A stretch of 55,218 bases of DNA from a bacterium (GCA_029227655.1 JAQYAI010000196.1:1-55218); one strand, 5' to 3'; counted from the stretch's first letter, positions 43,318-52,235 are shown. Translations and numbers: made by a program. Notes: generated by a model from the letters alone, not told the origin.

Positions 43318-44085
43318 ATGAAACATGTGTTAGAAGTAAAGGAAATTGAAAAATATTACGGAAATAAATCTAGTCTTACCAAAGCCATTGATCATATTAG
43401 CTTTTCTGTGGACGAAGGGGAGTTCGTAGGAATCATGGGAGCCAGTGGAAGTGGAAAAACAACGCTTCTTAACTGTATTTCCACCATCGATAAGGTTACT
43501 GCAGGTCATATTATGATCAATGGAACGGATATCACCCGGTTAAAGGGAAATGCTTTGAATCAGTTCCGGAGAGAGGAGCTGGGATTTATTTTTCAGGATT
43601 TCAATCTGCTGGATACCCTTACTGCATACGAAAATGTGGCTTTGGCACTGACGATTCAGAAAGTGAAGCCATCAGAGATTGACAAGCAAGTAAAGCAGAT
43701 TGCAGGGCGGCTTGGTATTGTAGACATTCTGCAGAAATATCCGTATCAGGTATCTGGTGGGCAAAAGCAGAGGATTGCTGCCGCAAGAGCAATCGTTACC
43801 AATCCGAAACTGATTCTCGCAGATGAACCGACAGGAGCCTTAGACTCAAGGTCAGCGAGACAGCTTTTGGAAAATTTCGAAGTTCTGAATCAGACAATGA
43901 ATGCAACGATTCTGATGGTAACCCACGATGCCTTTACCGCCAGTTATGCAGACAGGATTCTATTTATCAAGGATGGAAAGCTCTTTAATGAGTTGATGAA
44001 AGGCGGGGAAAGCAGAAAAGAATTCTTTGAAAAAATCATAGATGTGGTCACACTTCTGGGAGGTGAGCTGAATGAAGTTATTTAG
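43318..44085 (+). CDS. ABC transporter ATPase, BceA type
   Basis: A 255-aa ATPase of the MacB/BceA group: Walker [10 protein letters not shown] (about 40-48), Q-loop [18 protein letters not shown], signature VSGGQKQR and Walker [14 protein letters not shown]. It powers removal of peptide antibiotics from their lipid II-cycle targets. AAAGGAGG precedes the ATG. It overlaps the permease start by 14 nt. Confidence 0.94.
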   Translation: MKHVLEVKEIEKYYGNKSSLTKAIDHISFSVDEGEFVGIMGASGSGKTTLLNCISTIDKVTAGHIMINGTDITRLKGNALNQFRREELGFIFQDFNLLDTLTAYENVALALTIQKVKPSEIDKQVKQIAGRLGIVDILQKYPYQVSGGQKQRIAAARAIVTNPKLILADEPTGALDSRSARQLLENFEVLNQTMNATILMVTHDAFTASYADRILFIKDGKLFNELMKGGESRKEFFEKIIDVVTLLGGELNEVI

Positions 44086-46141
44086 AATGTCCATAAAAAA
44101 TATTCGAAAAAGTGTGAAGGATTATACCATTTATTTTCTCACACTCATCCTGGGAGTGGCTATCTTTTATATCTTTAATTCTCTGGATAGCCAGGAAGCG
44201 ATGCTTGTCGTGAGCAGCTCCACACGGGAAATTATCAAACTGATGTTAAGCATGATTCAATTCGTATCCATCTTTGTGGCTTTGATTCTGGGTTTTTTGA
44301 TTGTGTATGCAAATAATTTCCTGATTAAAAGGCGAAAAAAAGAATTTGGCCTTTACATGACATTGGGAATGGGGAAACGGCAGATATCAGGAATTCTGCT
44401 TGGCGAGACATTTCTCATTGGGTTGTTGTCCCTTGGAATCGGACTGGTGATCGGAGTCTTTGGTTCGCAGCTGATGTCCATTCTGGTGGCAAAATTGTTC
44501 GAAGCAGATATGAGTGAATATCAGTTTGTTTTCTCGGAAGCGGCATGTGTGAAGACTTGCCTGTATTTTGGTGTGATGTATGTTGCTGTGATGGTATTCA
44601 ATGTATTTGTCATTTCAAGATATAAACTGATTGACCTTCTTAGTGCGGCAAAGAAGAATGAAAAAGTCAAAATGAAAAATCCGGTCATTTGTGTACTTGT
44701 GTTCTTGGTGGCAGCGGTGACACTGGGATACGCATATTACCTGGTAACGGCTGGAATTCATAAGATTGACACAATCGATAAAATTGGAATTCCGATATTA
44801 ATGGGCGTCGTATCTACATTTCTGATTTTCTGGTCGGTATCAGGACTGGCGCTGAAGCTGGTGCAGATGAATAAGAATATGTATCTTAAGGGATCAAACT
44901 TATTTATTTTGAGGCAGATTCATAACCAAATCAATACAACAGTCGTAAGTATGACCATTATCTGTCTGCTTCTCTTTATGACAATATCAGTATTATCTTC
45001 AGCGTTGTCACTTAACAGGCTTCTGACACAGGATATGGAAAAAATGACACCTGTAGATATCAATTTGTATAAAACTGCAGAACTGCCGAATAATGGGGAG
45101 TATTCAGAGATGCAGATTCAGGATTCAAGAAAGCCGGTCAGTGAGACGCTAAAGGAAAATGGGCTGGATATGAAGCTTCTGACGGATGTGGTAGAGGTGA
45201 CGACTTATCAGACAGACGACTGGACCTGGGAGGATTCCCTGAAAAGCATTATAGACAGTGCAAAAGAACAGTTTCCGATGTTGCGATATGATTTGGCGGA
45301 AGAATTGATACAAGTATCCGATTATAACAAGGTTGCACGTCTGTATGGAATAGAAGAATATGAAGTGGCAGAGGATGAGTATATCGTACTGTGTAATTCT
45401 GATAATATGGTAAATCTCAGAAACTGGGCGCTTGAAAATGATACGGAGGTCACGCTTGGAGGAAAGCGTTATCATTCGAAATATAGAAAATGCCAGGAGG
45501 GCTATCTTACCATTTCGGCCAGTCATACCAATACAGGAGTTATCATTGTTCCTGATAATAGTATTTTTTCGGAAAATATAAAGGAATATCAGCATTATTT
45601 AATGGCAAATTATCATGCGGACAGTAAAGATGAAAAAAAAGAAATCGAAGGTATATTTGCAAATGAAAGAGAATCAGAATTAATTGATAACCTTGGGAAA
45701 AACCAGATTGAACTACAAGGTTTGACAAAAATTTCCATCATAGAATCCAGTAAAGGAGTTTCTACGATTATTACCTTTATTGCCATATATCTGGGAATCA
45801 CCTTCCTGATTGCAAGTTCAGCAATTCTTGCACTGAAAGAACTGACAGAGAACTCAGATAACAGGCAGCGTTACACAATTCTCCGGAAGATTGGGATGGA
45901 CGAGAAGATGATTCATCAGGCACTTTTCAGACAGATTGGAATCTTCTTTATGGCACCTCTTCTTTTAGCCATCCTCCATTCTGTATTTGGAATCCAGTTT
46001 GCATTAAAGCTAATTTCAGTTCAAGTCCAGGCAAAAGAGATGCTTCCATCCGTGGTTGCCACGGCAGTATTCTTGATTCTGGTCTATGGGGGATATTTCC
46101 TTGCCACCTATATAGGAAGTAAGAACATCATAAAAGAATAA
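44072..46141 (+). CDS. ABC transporter permease, BceB type
   Basis: A 689-aa permease with about ten membrane helices in two FtsX-type groups. A large external domain lies between helices 7 and 8 (roughly residues 325-545), the feature that separates BceB from other FtsX permeases and that binds the drug and signals to the kinase. The N-terminus [25 protein letters not shown] is typical. GGAGGTGAGC gives tight coupling to the ATPase gene. A strong terminator follows. Confidence 0.93.
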   Translation: MKLFRMSIKNIRKSVKDYTIYFLTLILGVAIFYIFNSLDSQEAMLVVSSSTREIIKLMLSMIQFVSIFVALILGFLIVYANNFLIKRRKKEFGLYMTLGMGKRQISGILLGETFLIGLLSLGIGLVIGVFGSQLMSILVAKLFEADMSEYQFVFSEAACVKTCLYFGVMYVAVMVFNVFVISRYKLIDLLSAAKKNEKVKMKNPVICVLVFLVAAVTLGYAYYLVTAGIHKIDTIDKIGIPILMGVVSTFLIFWSVSGLALKLVQMNKNMYLKGSNLFILRQIHNQINTTVVSMTIICLLLFMTISVLSSALSLNRLLTQDMEKMTPVDINLYKTAELPNNGEYSEMQIQDSRKPVSETLKENGLDMKLLTDVVEVTTYQTDDWTWEDSLKSIIDSAKEQFPMLRYDLAEELIQVSDYNKVARLYGIEEYEVAEDEYIVLCNSDNMVNLRNWALENDTEVTLGGKRYHSKYRKCQEGYLTISASHTNTGVIIVPDNSIFSENIKEYQHYLMANYHADSKDEKKEIEGIFANERESELIDNLGKNQIELQGLTKISIIESSKGVSTIITFIAIYLGITFLIASSAILALKELTENSDNRQRYTILRKIGMDEKMIHQALFRQIGIFFMAPLLLAILHSVFGIQFALKLISVQVQAKEMLPSVVATAVFLILVYGGYFLATYIGSKNIIKE

Positions 46142-46197
46142 TACGATATACTTTCGAGAGAAATATGTGATTGATACACTTGGAATGTGTATAAAAT

Positions 46198-46243
46198 AAT
46201 AAGGGAATATTCGCTTATCCTATTGAATATTCCCTTATTTTTT
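46198..46243 (+). terminator. terminator of the Bce module
   Basis: Perfect 15-bp stem AATAAGGGAATATTC / GAATATTCCCTTATT, 12-nt loop and T run. Confidence 0.92.
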
Positions 46244-46279
46244 AATACTATTTAAGGGAAAGAAAGGAGGAGTCAGGAA

Positions 46280-47326
46280 ATGCGAAATTTCAATTATTCC
46301 GTAATCAAGGATCAGAAGTGGGATTCAGAAATTCTGGGATTGATTGCTGCAATTTACAAGGAAGCAGGAAAGCAAGAGTTGTATCTGAAACAGCGTCCGG
46401 AGGAATTGGAAAAACTTGTGGAGATTGCCAAAGTTCAAAGTACTGAGGCATCAAACGCAATTGAGGGCATTGTTACGACCAGTACCAGAATTCGCCAGCT
46501 TGTCGAGGAGAAAACAACACCGAAAAACCGTGATGAGCAGGAAATTGCCGGATACCGTGATGTGTTGAATATCATACATGACAGTTTTGATGCTATTCCT
46601 ATTACAAGAAATTACATTCTGCAGCTTCATAAGATGTTGTACAGTCATATGTACAATCCGATTGCAGGTCAAACAAAGAATGTACAGAATTATATCAGTG
46701 CCACCTACCCAGACGGTCATGTCTGCGTGCTGTTCACACCACTTGCTCCTTTTGAAACACCGGAAGCACTGGACAGAATTTGTGAAGAATACAATCGTGT
46801 CATAGGAAACATGGAATTAGAACCGCTCATTGCCATTCCTGTATTCGTACATGACTTCCTGTGTATTCATCCATTCAATGATGGAAATGGAAGAATGAGT
46901 CGTCTGCTCACAACACTTCTGTTGTATCGTAGCGGATTCTATGTCGGGAAGTATGTCTCTTTGGAGGCAAAGATTGCAAAGAATAAAGACTTATATTACG
47001 AAGCTCTTGCTGCATCCCAGACAGGATGGCATGAAGGAGCGGAAGATGTAGTGCCGTTTATCAAATACCTTCTCGGAACGATTCTTGCGGCCTATAAAGA
47101 TTTTGAAGAACGGATGGCATTGGTCGAAACAAAGCTTCCTGCATTTGAAATGGTACGCAGAGCAAGTCAAAACAAAATTGGACGATTCAATAAGCAGGAT
47201 ATTCGTGAATTGTGTCCTACACTTAGTGACAGTTCTATCGAAGGTGCTTTGAGGAAACTGGTTGCAAGCGGTGAATTAATAAAAGAAGGAAAAGGAAAAA
47301 GCACCTGTTATTTCAGACTAAAATAA
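46280..47326 (+). CDS. Fic-domain protein with N-terminal inhibitory helix and C-terminal winged helix
   Basis: A 348-aa Fic enzyme, expected to transfer AMP or another nucleotide group to a protein hydroxyl. The active-site loop HPFNDGNGRMSR (about 196-207) is complete. The inhibitory motif S-x-x-x-E-G, in TEASNAIEGI (about 54-63), places it in class II, self-inhibited from the N-terminus. The C-terminus (about 285-348) looks like a winged helix (FNKQDIRELCPTLSDSSIEGALRKLVASGELI), common in Fic/DOC proteins with DNA-linked roles. GAAAGGAGG precedes the start. It is a single gene with no small antitoxin beside it, as expected when the inhibitor is built in. Confidence 0.92.
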   Translation: MRNFNYSVIKDQKWDSEILGLIAAIYKEAGKQELYLKQRPEELEKLVEIAKVQSTEASNAIEGIVTTSTRIRQLVEEKTTPKNRDEQEIAGYRDVLNIIHDSFDAIPITRNYILQLHKMLYSHMYNPIAGQTKNVQNYISATYPDGHVCVLFTPLAPFETPEALDRICEEYNRVIGNMELEPLIAIPVFVHDFLCIHPFNDGNGRMSRLLTTLLLYRSGFYVGKYVSLEAKIAKNKDLYYEALAASQTGWHEGAEDVVPFIKYLLGTILAAYKDFEERMALVETKLPAFEMVRRASQNKIGRFNKQDIRELCPTLSDSSIEGALRKLVASGELIKEGKGKSTCYFRLK

Positions 47327-47371
47327 TTTGTTAGAGTACCTGACTTCAATATGTAAAAGAATAATACAATA

Positions 47372-47418
47372 TTGACAAATAAACGGTCGTTTACTAAAAT
47401 GAGAGTAAACGACCGTTT
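47372..47418 (+). promoter_or_regulatory. promoter and TetR operator of the tetR-rsgA-GNAT operon
   Basis: TTGACA (47372-47377), a 17-bp spacer and TAAAAT (47395-47400). AAACGGTCGTTTACT (47381-47395) is repeated inverted as AGTAAACGACCGTTT (47404-47418), a perfect 15-bp pair over the spacer, -10 and start. It is almost certainly the binding site of the TetR protein encoded next. Confidence 0.85.
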
Positions 47419-47461
47419 ACATTTAAAGAGAACCATTTATTGAAAGAAGGAAAGATGCAAT

Positions 47462-48100
47462 ATGGGCGACACGAAGGAAAAGATTTTAATGACGGCACTG
47501 CAGTTATTTGCAAGAGATGGTTATGAGGCTGTATCTGTCAGAACGATTGTAGAGGAACTTGGGATGACAAAAGGTGCGTTGTACAGACATTATAAAAACA
47601 AGAGAGATATCTTTGACAGCATCGTAGAAAGAATGTTTCAGATCGATGCCCAAAGAGCAAATGATTACCAAATGCCGGCTAAGACCTATGAAGTGATGCC
47701 GGATTCGTATCAGAATACCTCTTTGGAAGATATTCAAACATATACCATAGAACAATTAAAATTTTGGACAGAGGATGCGTTTGCAACGAAGTTTCGAAGA
47801 ATGTTGAGTTTGGAACAATACCGAAACGCAGAAATGGCAGAGCTCTACAGTCAGTGTATTGTTGCAGGTCCGGTTGCATATACGGAAGATTTGTTTCGCG
47901 AGCTGATAAAAGAAGGTGTATTGAAAGCAGAAAATCCCAGACAGCTTGCAGTAGAATACTATGCCCCTCTTTTTCTTCTAATCAATATGTTCGACCAAAC
48001 CGGAGAAATTGAGGAGTATATGGAAATTCTCAAGAATCATACGAAACACTTTTGGGAGAAATATGTGATGGATGTAGGAGAGGAAGAAGGATATGAGTAA
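47462..48100 (+). CDS. TetR-family repressor of the accessory operon
   Basis: A 212-aa regulator. The HTH (about 8-50) reads ILMTALQLFARDGYEAVSVRTIVEELGMTKGALYRHYKNKRDIF; the rest is the helical ligand domain. It overlaps the next gene by 8 nt and has a perfect operator in its promoter, so it is autoregulated. Its recognition region (GALYRHYKNK) resembles that of the second TetR at 52.6 kb (PSLYRHYKGK), and both have AACGGTCGTT-type operators, so cross-regulation is possible. Confidence 0.92.
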   Translation: MGDTKEKILMTALQLFARDGYEAVSVRTIVEELGMTKGALYRHYKNKRDIFDSIVERMFQIDAQRANDYQMPAKTYEVMPDSYQNTSLEDIQTYTIEQLKFWTEDAFATKFRRMLSLEQYRNAEMAELYSQCIVAGPVAYTEDLFRELIKEGVLKAENPRQLAVEYYAPLFLLINMFDQTGEIEEYMEILKNHTKHFWEKYVMDVGEEEGYE

Positions 48101-49154
48101 CGTGATTGATATGAAGCAATATGGTTTGACAGAAACATTTGAAAAAACAGCAGAAAGATATGAAAATCTGACGATTGCCCGCGTTCTTTCGCAGGAGAAG
48201 GGAAGTTATCGGCTTCTTTCTTCGCAAGGTGAAAAATGGGGGGAAATATCGGGCAGATTCCATTATGAGGTGCAGGCAAAATCAGAATATCCGGCAGTAG
48301 GAGATTTCGTTATGGCTGACTGGAACAAAAGCGGTGGAAATGCTGTCATTCACCATGTGTTACCTCGAAAAAGCAGTTTTATCCGTAAAGCAGCCGGTGA
48401 AAAAAAAGAGGAGCAGGTCGTTGCTGCAAATATTGATACCGTATTTTTATGTATGGCTTTGAACAATGATTTCAATTTACGCCGATTAGAACGCTATGTA
48501 TCCATTGCATGGAACAGTGGTGCTACGCCGGTGGTTGTTCTGACAAAAGCGGATCTTTGTGACGATCTGGAAAGTAAACTACAAGAAGTATCCTCTGTTG
48601 CGGCAGGGGTAGATATTTTAGTAACAAGTGCTGTAGGTCAAGATGGTTATAAGCAGATTTATCCGTATCTTGGAGAGGGAAATACCATCGCATGTATCGG
48701 TTCCTCCGGGGTAGGAAAGTCGACGCTGATTAACTGCCTGCTTGGAGAAGGACGTTTGGAAACCAATGGACTTCGAAATGATGATAAGGGGAGACATACG
48801 ACAACCCATCGGGAACTGATTCTTCTGCCGTCAGGCGGGATGGTGATTGATACACCAGGGATGCGTGAACTGGGCATGTGGGATGCCGGAGATGGAATTG
48901 ATCAGACGTTTTCGGATATCGAGAAATTGGCAAAGAGCTGCCGCTTTCGTGATTGTTCACATGCAGGAAAGGAACCAGGGTGTGCAGTACTAGAGGCAGT
49001 GGAACGTGGAGAATTGTCACTCGATCGACTTCGTTCCTATCAGAAGCTGATGAATGAGAACCACTATATGGAAGATGCACAAGGCTATCTGGCTGAGAAA
49101 AAGCAAAAATTTAAGAATATTTCGAAAATCAATAAAAAGAATCGGAAAAGATAG
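48093..49154 (+). CDS. RsgA-like circularly permuted GTPase (accessory paralogue)
   Basis: A 353-aa RsgA-family GTPase: N-terminal OB fold (about 30-95), GTPase motifs in permuted order, with G4 LTKAD (about 150) before G1 GSSGVGKST (about 203-211) and G3 DTPGM, then a zinc motif CRFRDCSHAGKEPGC. RsgA matures the 30S subunit. The housekeeping copy in Clostridia normally lies in the rpmB-fakA region or in the stk operon; this one is in a TetR-controlled cassette with an acetyltransferase. It is thus a likely paralogue, perhaps for ribosome protection or drug response, which is inference. Confidence 0.88.
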   Translation: MSNVIDMKQYGLTETFEKTAERYENLTIARVLSQEKGSYRLLSSQGEKWGEISGRFHYEVQAKSEYPAVGDFVMADWNKSGGNAVIHHVLPRKSSFIRKAAGEKKEEQVVAANIDTVFLCMALNNDFNLRRLERYVSIAWNSGATPVVVLTKADLCDDLESKLQEVSSVAAGVDILVTSAVGQDGYKQIYPYLGEGNTIACIGSSGVGKSTLINCLLGEGRLETNGLRNDDKGRHTTTHRELILLPSGGMVIDTPGMRELGMWDAGDGIDQTFSDIEKLAKSCRFRDCSHAGKEPGCAVLEAVERGELSLDRLRSYQKLMNENHYMEDAQGYLAEKKQKFKNISKINKKNRKR

Positions 49155-49181
49155 TGGTCAAAAATCGTTAGGAGGACAAAA

Positions 49182-49814
49182 ATGAATACAAACAATATTA
49201 TCATACGTTTAGAGAAAAAAGAAGAATATCGTGAAGTGGAAAATTTGGTAAGAGAAAGCTTTTGGAATGTATATCGTCCAGGATGCTTTGAACATTATGT
49301 CTTACATCAGCTTCGGAATGATCCGGCATTTGTTCCGGAGCTTGATTTTGTTATGGAACAGGACGGCAAACTGATTGGTCAGAACATGTTTATGAAAGCA
49401 AATATCAAAGCGGATGATGGCAGAGATATACCAATCATGACGATGGGGCCAATCTGCATTACCCCTGAGCTGAAAAGAAAGGGGTATGGAAAGATTTTAT
49501 TAGATTATTCCATAGAAAAAGCGAAGAAACTTGGGTGTGGTGCACTTTGTTTCGAAGGAAACATTGACTTTTATGGGAAGAGTGGATTTGCCCTTGCAAG
49601 CACCGTTGGCATTCGCTATCATGGTTTGCCGGAAGGCGAAGATGCTTCCTTCTTTTTGTGTAAGGAATTGATTCCGGGATATCTTGATGGGATTACAGGT
49701 GAGTATGCAACGCCACAGGGGTATTTTGTGAATGAAGCGGAGGTGGAAGCATTCGATAAGGAGTTTCCAGTTAAGGAAAAAATGAAACTCCCGGGTCAAT
49801 TATTCCAGGAGTAA
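49182..49814 (+). CDS. GNAT-family N-acetyltransferase
   Basis: A 210-aa acetyltransferase. The acetyl-CoA loop is in PICITPELKRKGYGKILLDYSIEKAKKLG (RKGYGK, about 97-102), and FEGNIDFYGKSGFALAS is motif B. The start follows GGAGGAC. It is the third gene of the TetR operon, 27 nt after the RsgA paralogue. The substrate is unknown; the group (YhbS-like) acts on small molecules or proteins. Confidence 0.9.
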   Translation: MNTNNIIIRLEKKEEYREVENLVRESFWNVYRPGCFEHYVLHQLRNDPAFVPELDFVMEQDGKLIGQNMFMKANIKADDGRDIPIMTMGPICITPELKRKGYGKILLDYSIEKAKKLGCGALCFEGNIDFYGKSGFALASTVGIRYHGLPEGEDASFFLCKELIPGYLDGITGEYATPQGYFVNEAEVEAFDKEFPVKEKMKLPGQLFQE

Positions 49815-49866
49815 TCAATTAAATATATAAGAACAGAAAAGTAAATGGAATCATATCGGGATTCTC

Positions 49867-49923
49867 TTGACAAGTCTCAAATTTGAGATTAATATGAAAT
49901 ATAGAATAGTCTCAAATTTGAGA
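49867..49923 (+). promoter_or_regulatory. CPBP gene promoter with two perfect palindromic operators
   Basis: TTGACA (49867-49872), a 17-bp spacer and TAATAT (49890-49895). TCTCAAATTTGAGA, a perfect 14-bp palindrome, occurs at 49875-49888 within the spacer and again at 49910-49923, centres 35 bp apart. The downstream winged-helix gene may encode the repressor. Confidence 0.8.
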
Positions 49924-49962
49924 ACGGTTAAAACAGTCGTGTTTAAACAGGAGGAACTGACT

Positions 49963-50736
49963 ATGAAAAAATATGTGATGTTAACGTTAAAAAAGGCATT
50001 GCGAACGTATCTGATGATTTTTCCATTTGCAATTATTGGTGGTATTACCGTCGGAATGTATACCTTTGAGCATTCGACCCCGGAGGTTATAGAAGCGGCC
50101 ATTGAGCAGTTAGGAAGTTATCAGGCGTTGATTGCAGTAACTATGATTCAGACTTTGGTGTATTCATTGTTTGGCTGGGTTGTTGGTTATTTTATTGTGG
50201 ATCGGGTTGGGCTTATAAAGCCTTTTCGGTTTGATAAGGAAGTTCTTGGGAAGGTCTGGCCCGTAATCCTTGTTCTTGCACTTGCATTTGCCGCAGATTA
50301 CTTTGTGATGGGACGCCTGATTCCAGAAGTGGCTGCAGATTATGAAAAGGGAATTAGTCTGGCATACTTTGTTTCTTCATTAACTTATGGTGGAGTGATT
50401 GAAGAAATATTACTTCGTTGGTTTTTCATGGGACTCATCGCACTGATTCTTGTGATGATATTTGCGAAAAAGAAAAAGAAAGAAGAAATACCAGCCTGGA
50501 TTTTCATTACAGCCAATGTAATTGCTGCAGCAGTATTTGCCGCAGGACATTTGCCTGCAACACAGATGTTTTTTGGAAGAATTACCGGATTGATTCTTGT
50601 TCGTTGTTTCCTGTTGAACGGAGTGTTTGCATTGTTCTTTGGAAGATGGTTTCGCAAGTATGGTATCCAATATGCAATGTTGGGCCATTTCGGGATTCAT
50701 CTCATATCTAAAGTGATATTGATGTGTATGATTTAG
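49963..50736 (+). CDS. CPBP-family intramembrane protease
   Basis: A 257-aa membrane protein with about seven helices. The CPBP (CAAX-protease/bacteriocin-processing) motifs are EEILLRW (about 147-153; EExxxR), FAAGHLP (conserved His) and the last His in AMLGHFGIHL. The family processes or confers immunity to peptides. AGGAGGAACTGACT decides the start at 49963; a longer frame from 49867 overlaps the promoter. The next gene is a winged-helix regulator 39 nt on. Confidence 0.88.
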   Translation: MKKYVMLTLKKALRTYLMIFPFAIIGGITVGMYTFEHSTPEVIEAAIEQLGSYQALIAVTMIQTLVYSLFGWVVGYFIVDRVGLIKPFRFDKEVLGKVWPVILVLALAFAADYFVMGRLIPEVAADYEKGISLAYFVSSLTYGGVIEEILLRWFFMGLIALILVMIFAKKKKKEEIPAWIFITANVIAAAVFAAGHLPATQMFFGRITGLILVRCFLLNGVFALFFGRWFRKYGIQYAMLGHFGIHLISKVILMCMI

Positions 50737-50775
50737 TCTGTGCTACTAGATGAAAACGAGGGATGGAGAATCATT

Positions 50776-51285
50776 ATGAAAAAAGATTATATGGATGCTT
50801 GCATGAATTCCACACGTCAGCGGATTATGCAGGTTATCATGATAAAAAAAGAGGCGACATCTGCTGAAATAGGGGAAGAATTGCCAGATATTCCAAGGGC
50901 CAGCCTTTATCGCCATATAAAGGTGCTGTTAGATGCAGAAATCATAGTTGTCGTAAAGGAAGAGTCCAAACGTGGTTCTATTGAAAAGACCTATGCCATT
51001 GCAACGAAGATGCCTTATGAAGATACCAATCAGGAGTATAACAGTCTGATCCAGTCGGCACTGATGGGATTACAGGGGGAATTCCATCGGTATTTCAATG
51101 GAGTGAATCCGGATCCCAAAAGAGATTTGCTGACTGTGGGATCTGCTTCGCTTATGATGAGCGATGAGGAAATGATGGAATTTATTTCTGCCTATGGTCA
51201 GTTGGTTCAGAGATATTTGTCAAATAAACCGAGTGGGAGCAGGAAGGTAAGGAAGGTCACACTTGTTGTTTCTCCGAATGAGTAA
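50776..51285 (+). CDS. winged-helix transcriptional regulator (ArsR/YdfH-like)
   Basis: A 169-aa protein. The N-terminal winged helix (about 8-80) reads MNSTRQRIMQVIMIKKEATSAEIGEELPDIPRASLYRHIKVLLDAEIIVVVKEESKRGSIEKTYAI; the C-terminal half is helical and of unknown role. GGATGGAGAA precedes the ATG at 50776, which is preferred to a frame from 50740. As the second gene after the twin-palindrome promoter, it likely represses its own operon. Confidence 0.83.
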   Translation: MKKDYMDACMNSTRQRIMQVIMIKKEATSAEIGEELPDIPRASLYRHIKVLLDAEIIVVVKEESKRGSIEKTYAIATKMPYEDTNQEYNSLIQSALMGLQGEFHRYFNGVNPDPKRDLLTVGSASLMMSDEEMMEFISAYGQLVQRYLSNKPSGSRKVRKVTLVVSPNE

Positions 51286-51314
51286 TGGAAATTTTCTTTT
51301 CTGTTAAAGATATA

Positions 51315-51344
51315 TTGACAATGAGAACGGTCGTTAGCTATGAT
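51315..51344 (+). promoter_or_regulatory. promoter copy with one TetR half-operator, before the LytTR regulator
   Basis: TTGACA (51315-51320), an 18-bp spacer and TATGAT (51339-51344), with AACGGTCGTT at 51326-51335. The 28 bases from 51313 to the -10 region are the same as in the promoter at 52.53 kb, so one is a duplicate. The right half-operator has diverged to AACAATTGTT. Confidence 0.75.
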
Positions 51345-51367
51345 AAAGAAAACAATTGTTCGTGAAT

Positions 51368-51452
51368 GAGTGCTTCATCCAGATAAACCGGAAGGCATTG
51401 CGTTTGCTGAACCGTCACATTTCGTGATGATGTATGGAAAGGAGAAATTCGT
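51368..51452 (+). pseudogene. possible gene remnant
   Basis: The 85 bases between the copied promoter and the LytTR gene read in one frame as HPDKPEGIAFAEPSHF then VMMYGKEKFVC and stop, which has the make-up of a real protein end. No start or ribosome site with a normal spacing precedes it. It may be the 3' scrap of a gene lost by deletion. I do not recognise the source. Confidence 0.3.
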
Positions 51453-52175
51453 TTGCTGAAAATTGCAATCTGTGATGACAGAAAAGAAGACAGAGACAGA
51501 ATGAATCAGTATGTACAGCAGTTTTGCCAGGAAGGGATGTTGCAGGCTGAAATAAAAGTATTTGATCATCCAGATGACCTGCTCTGTGCGTGTGAGAAAT
51601 TTAGGCCGCATATTTATATTCTTGACATTGTGATGCCTATGGTAAATGGAATACAGGTGGCAAGGGAACTAAGGTGGAACCAGCCAGATGCACAGATTGT
51701 TTTTGCTACATCGGAAGAATCCTTTGCACTGGAGTCTTTTGATGTGAATCCTGTTAATTATATAGTAAAACCCGTAAAAAGAGACAAATTGTTTGAAACA
51801 CTACGTCTGGCTATGAAATGGATCAATTTGGAGGAAGAAAATACGGTCACCGTTAAAGTGAAAGGCGGATATCGCACCCTTCATCTGGGGGACATTATGT
51901 ATTTAGATTATCGAAATCATGTGGTGACTTATCATCTGTTATCGGGAGAAACGATTTCTACCAGTACACTTCGTATCGGGTTTGCAGAGTATTTGGTGCA
52001 ATATCATAAGGAAGATGATATTGTATTATGTCATGAGTCTGTTGCTGTTAACATTAAGTCCATTGATAAACTTACCAAAACAGATCTTATGGTGAGAAAC
52101 CAGGAGATTCTTCCAGTGGCCAAAAGCCGGTATGCACAGGTTGCTGAAAAATATATGAACTATAGATTCCGCTAA
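51453..52175 (+). CDS. LytTR-family response regulator (AgrA-like)
   Basis: A 240-aa regulator: receiver domain with D8-D9, phospho-acceptor D58 (YILDIVMP) and lysine in YIVKPVKRDK; LytTR DNA-binding domain about 135-235 (VKVKGGYRTLHLGDIMYLDYRNHVVTYHLLSG ... LPVAKSRY). The start is TTG at 51453 with AAGGAGAA 6 nt upstream. A terminator follows at once. Its probable partner is the GHKL kinase at 53.2 kb, from which it is separated by two genes and another promoter. Confidence 0.9.
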   Translation: MLKIAICDDRKEDRDRMNQYVQQFCQEGMLQAEIKVFDHPDDLLCACEKFRPHIYILDIVMPMVNGIQVARELRWNQPDAQIVFATSEESFALESFDVNPVNYIVKPVKRDKLFETLRLAMKWINLEEENTVTVKVKGGYRTLHLGDIMYLDYRNHVVTYHLLSGETISTSTLRIGFAEYLVQYHKEDDIVLCHESVAVNIKSIDKLTKTDLMVRNQEILPVAKSRYAQVAEKYMNYRFR

Positions 52176-52203
52176 ATGCGGAGGAAAAAAGCCGTGTAAA
52201 ACA

Positions 52204-52235
52204 GGCCGGAATCCGTGTGATTCCGGCCTTTCTTT
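52204..52235 (+). terminator. terminator after the LytTR regulator
   Basis: Perfect 10-bp stem GGCCGGAATC / GATTCCGGCC, 5-nt loop, T-rich tail. Confidence 0.92.

Noticed and set aside
46198-46243. Inverted repeat as an operator for the Fic gene
   Set aside because: A 15-bp stem with T run directly after the Bce operon is a standard terminator.
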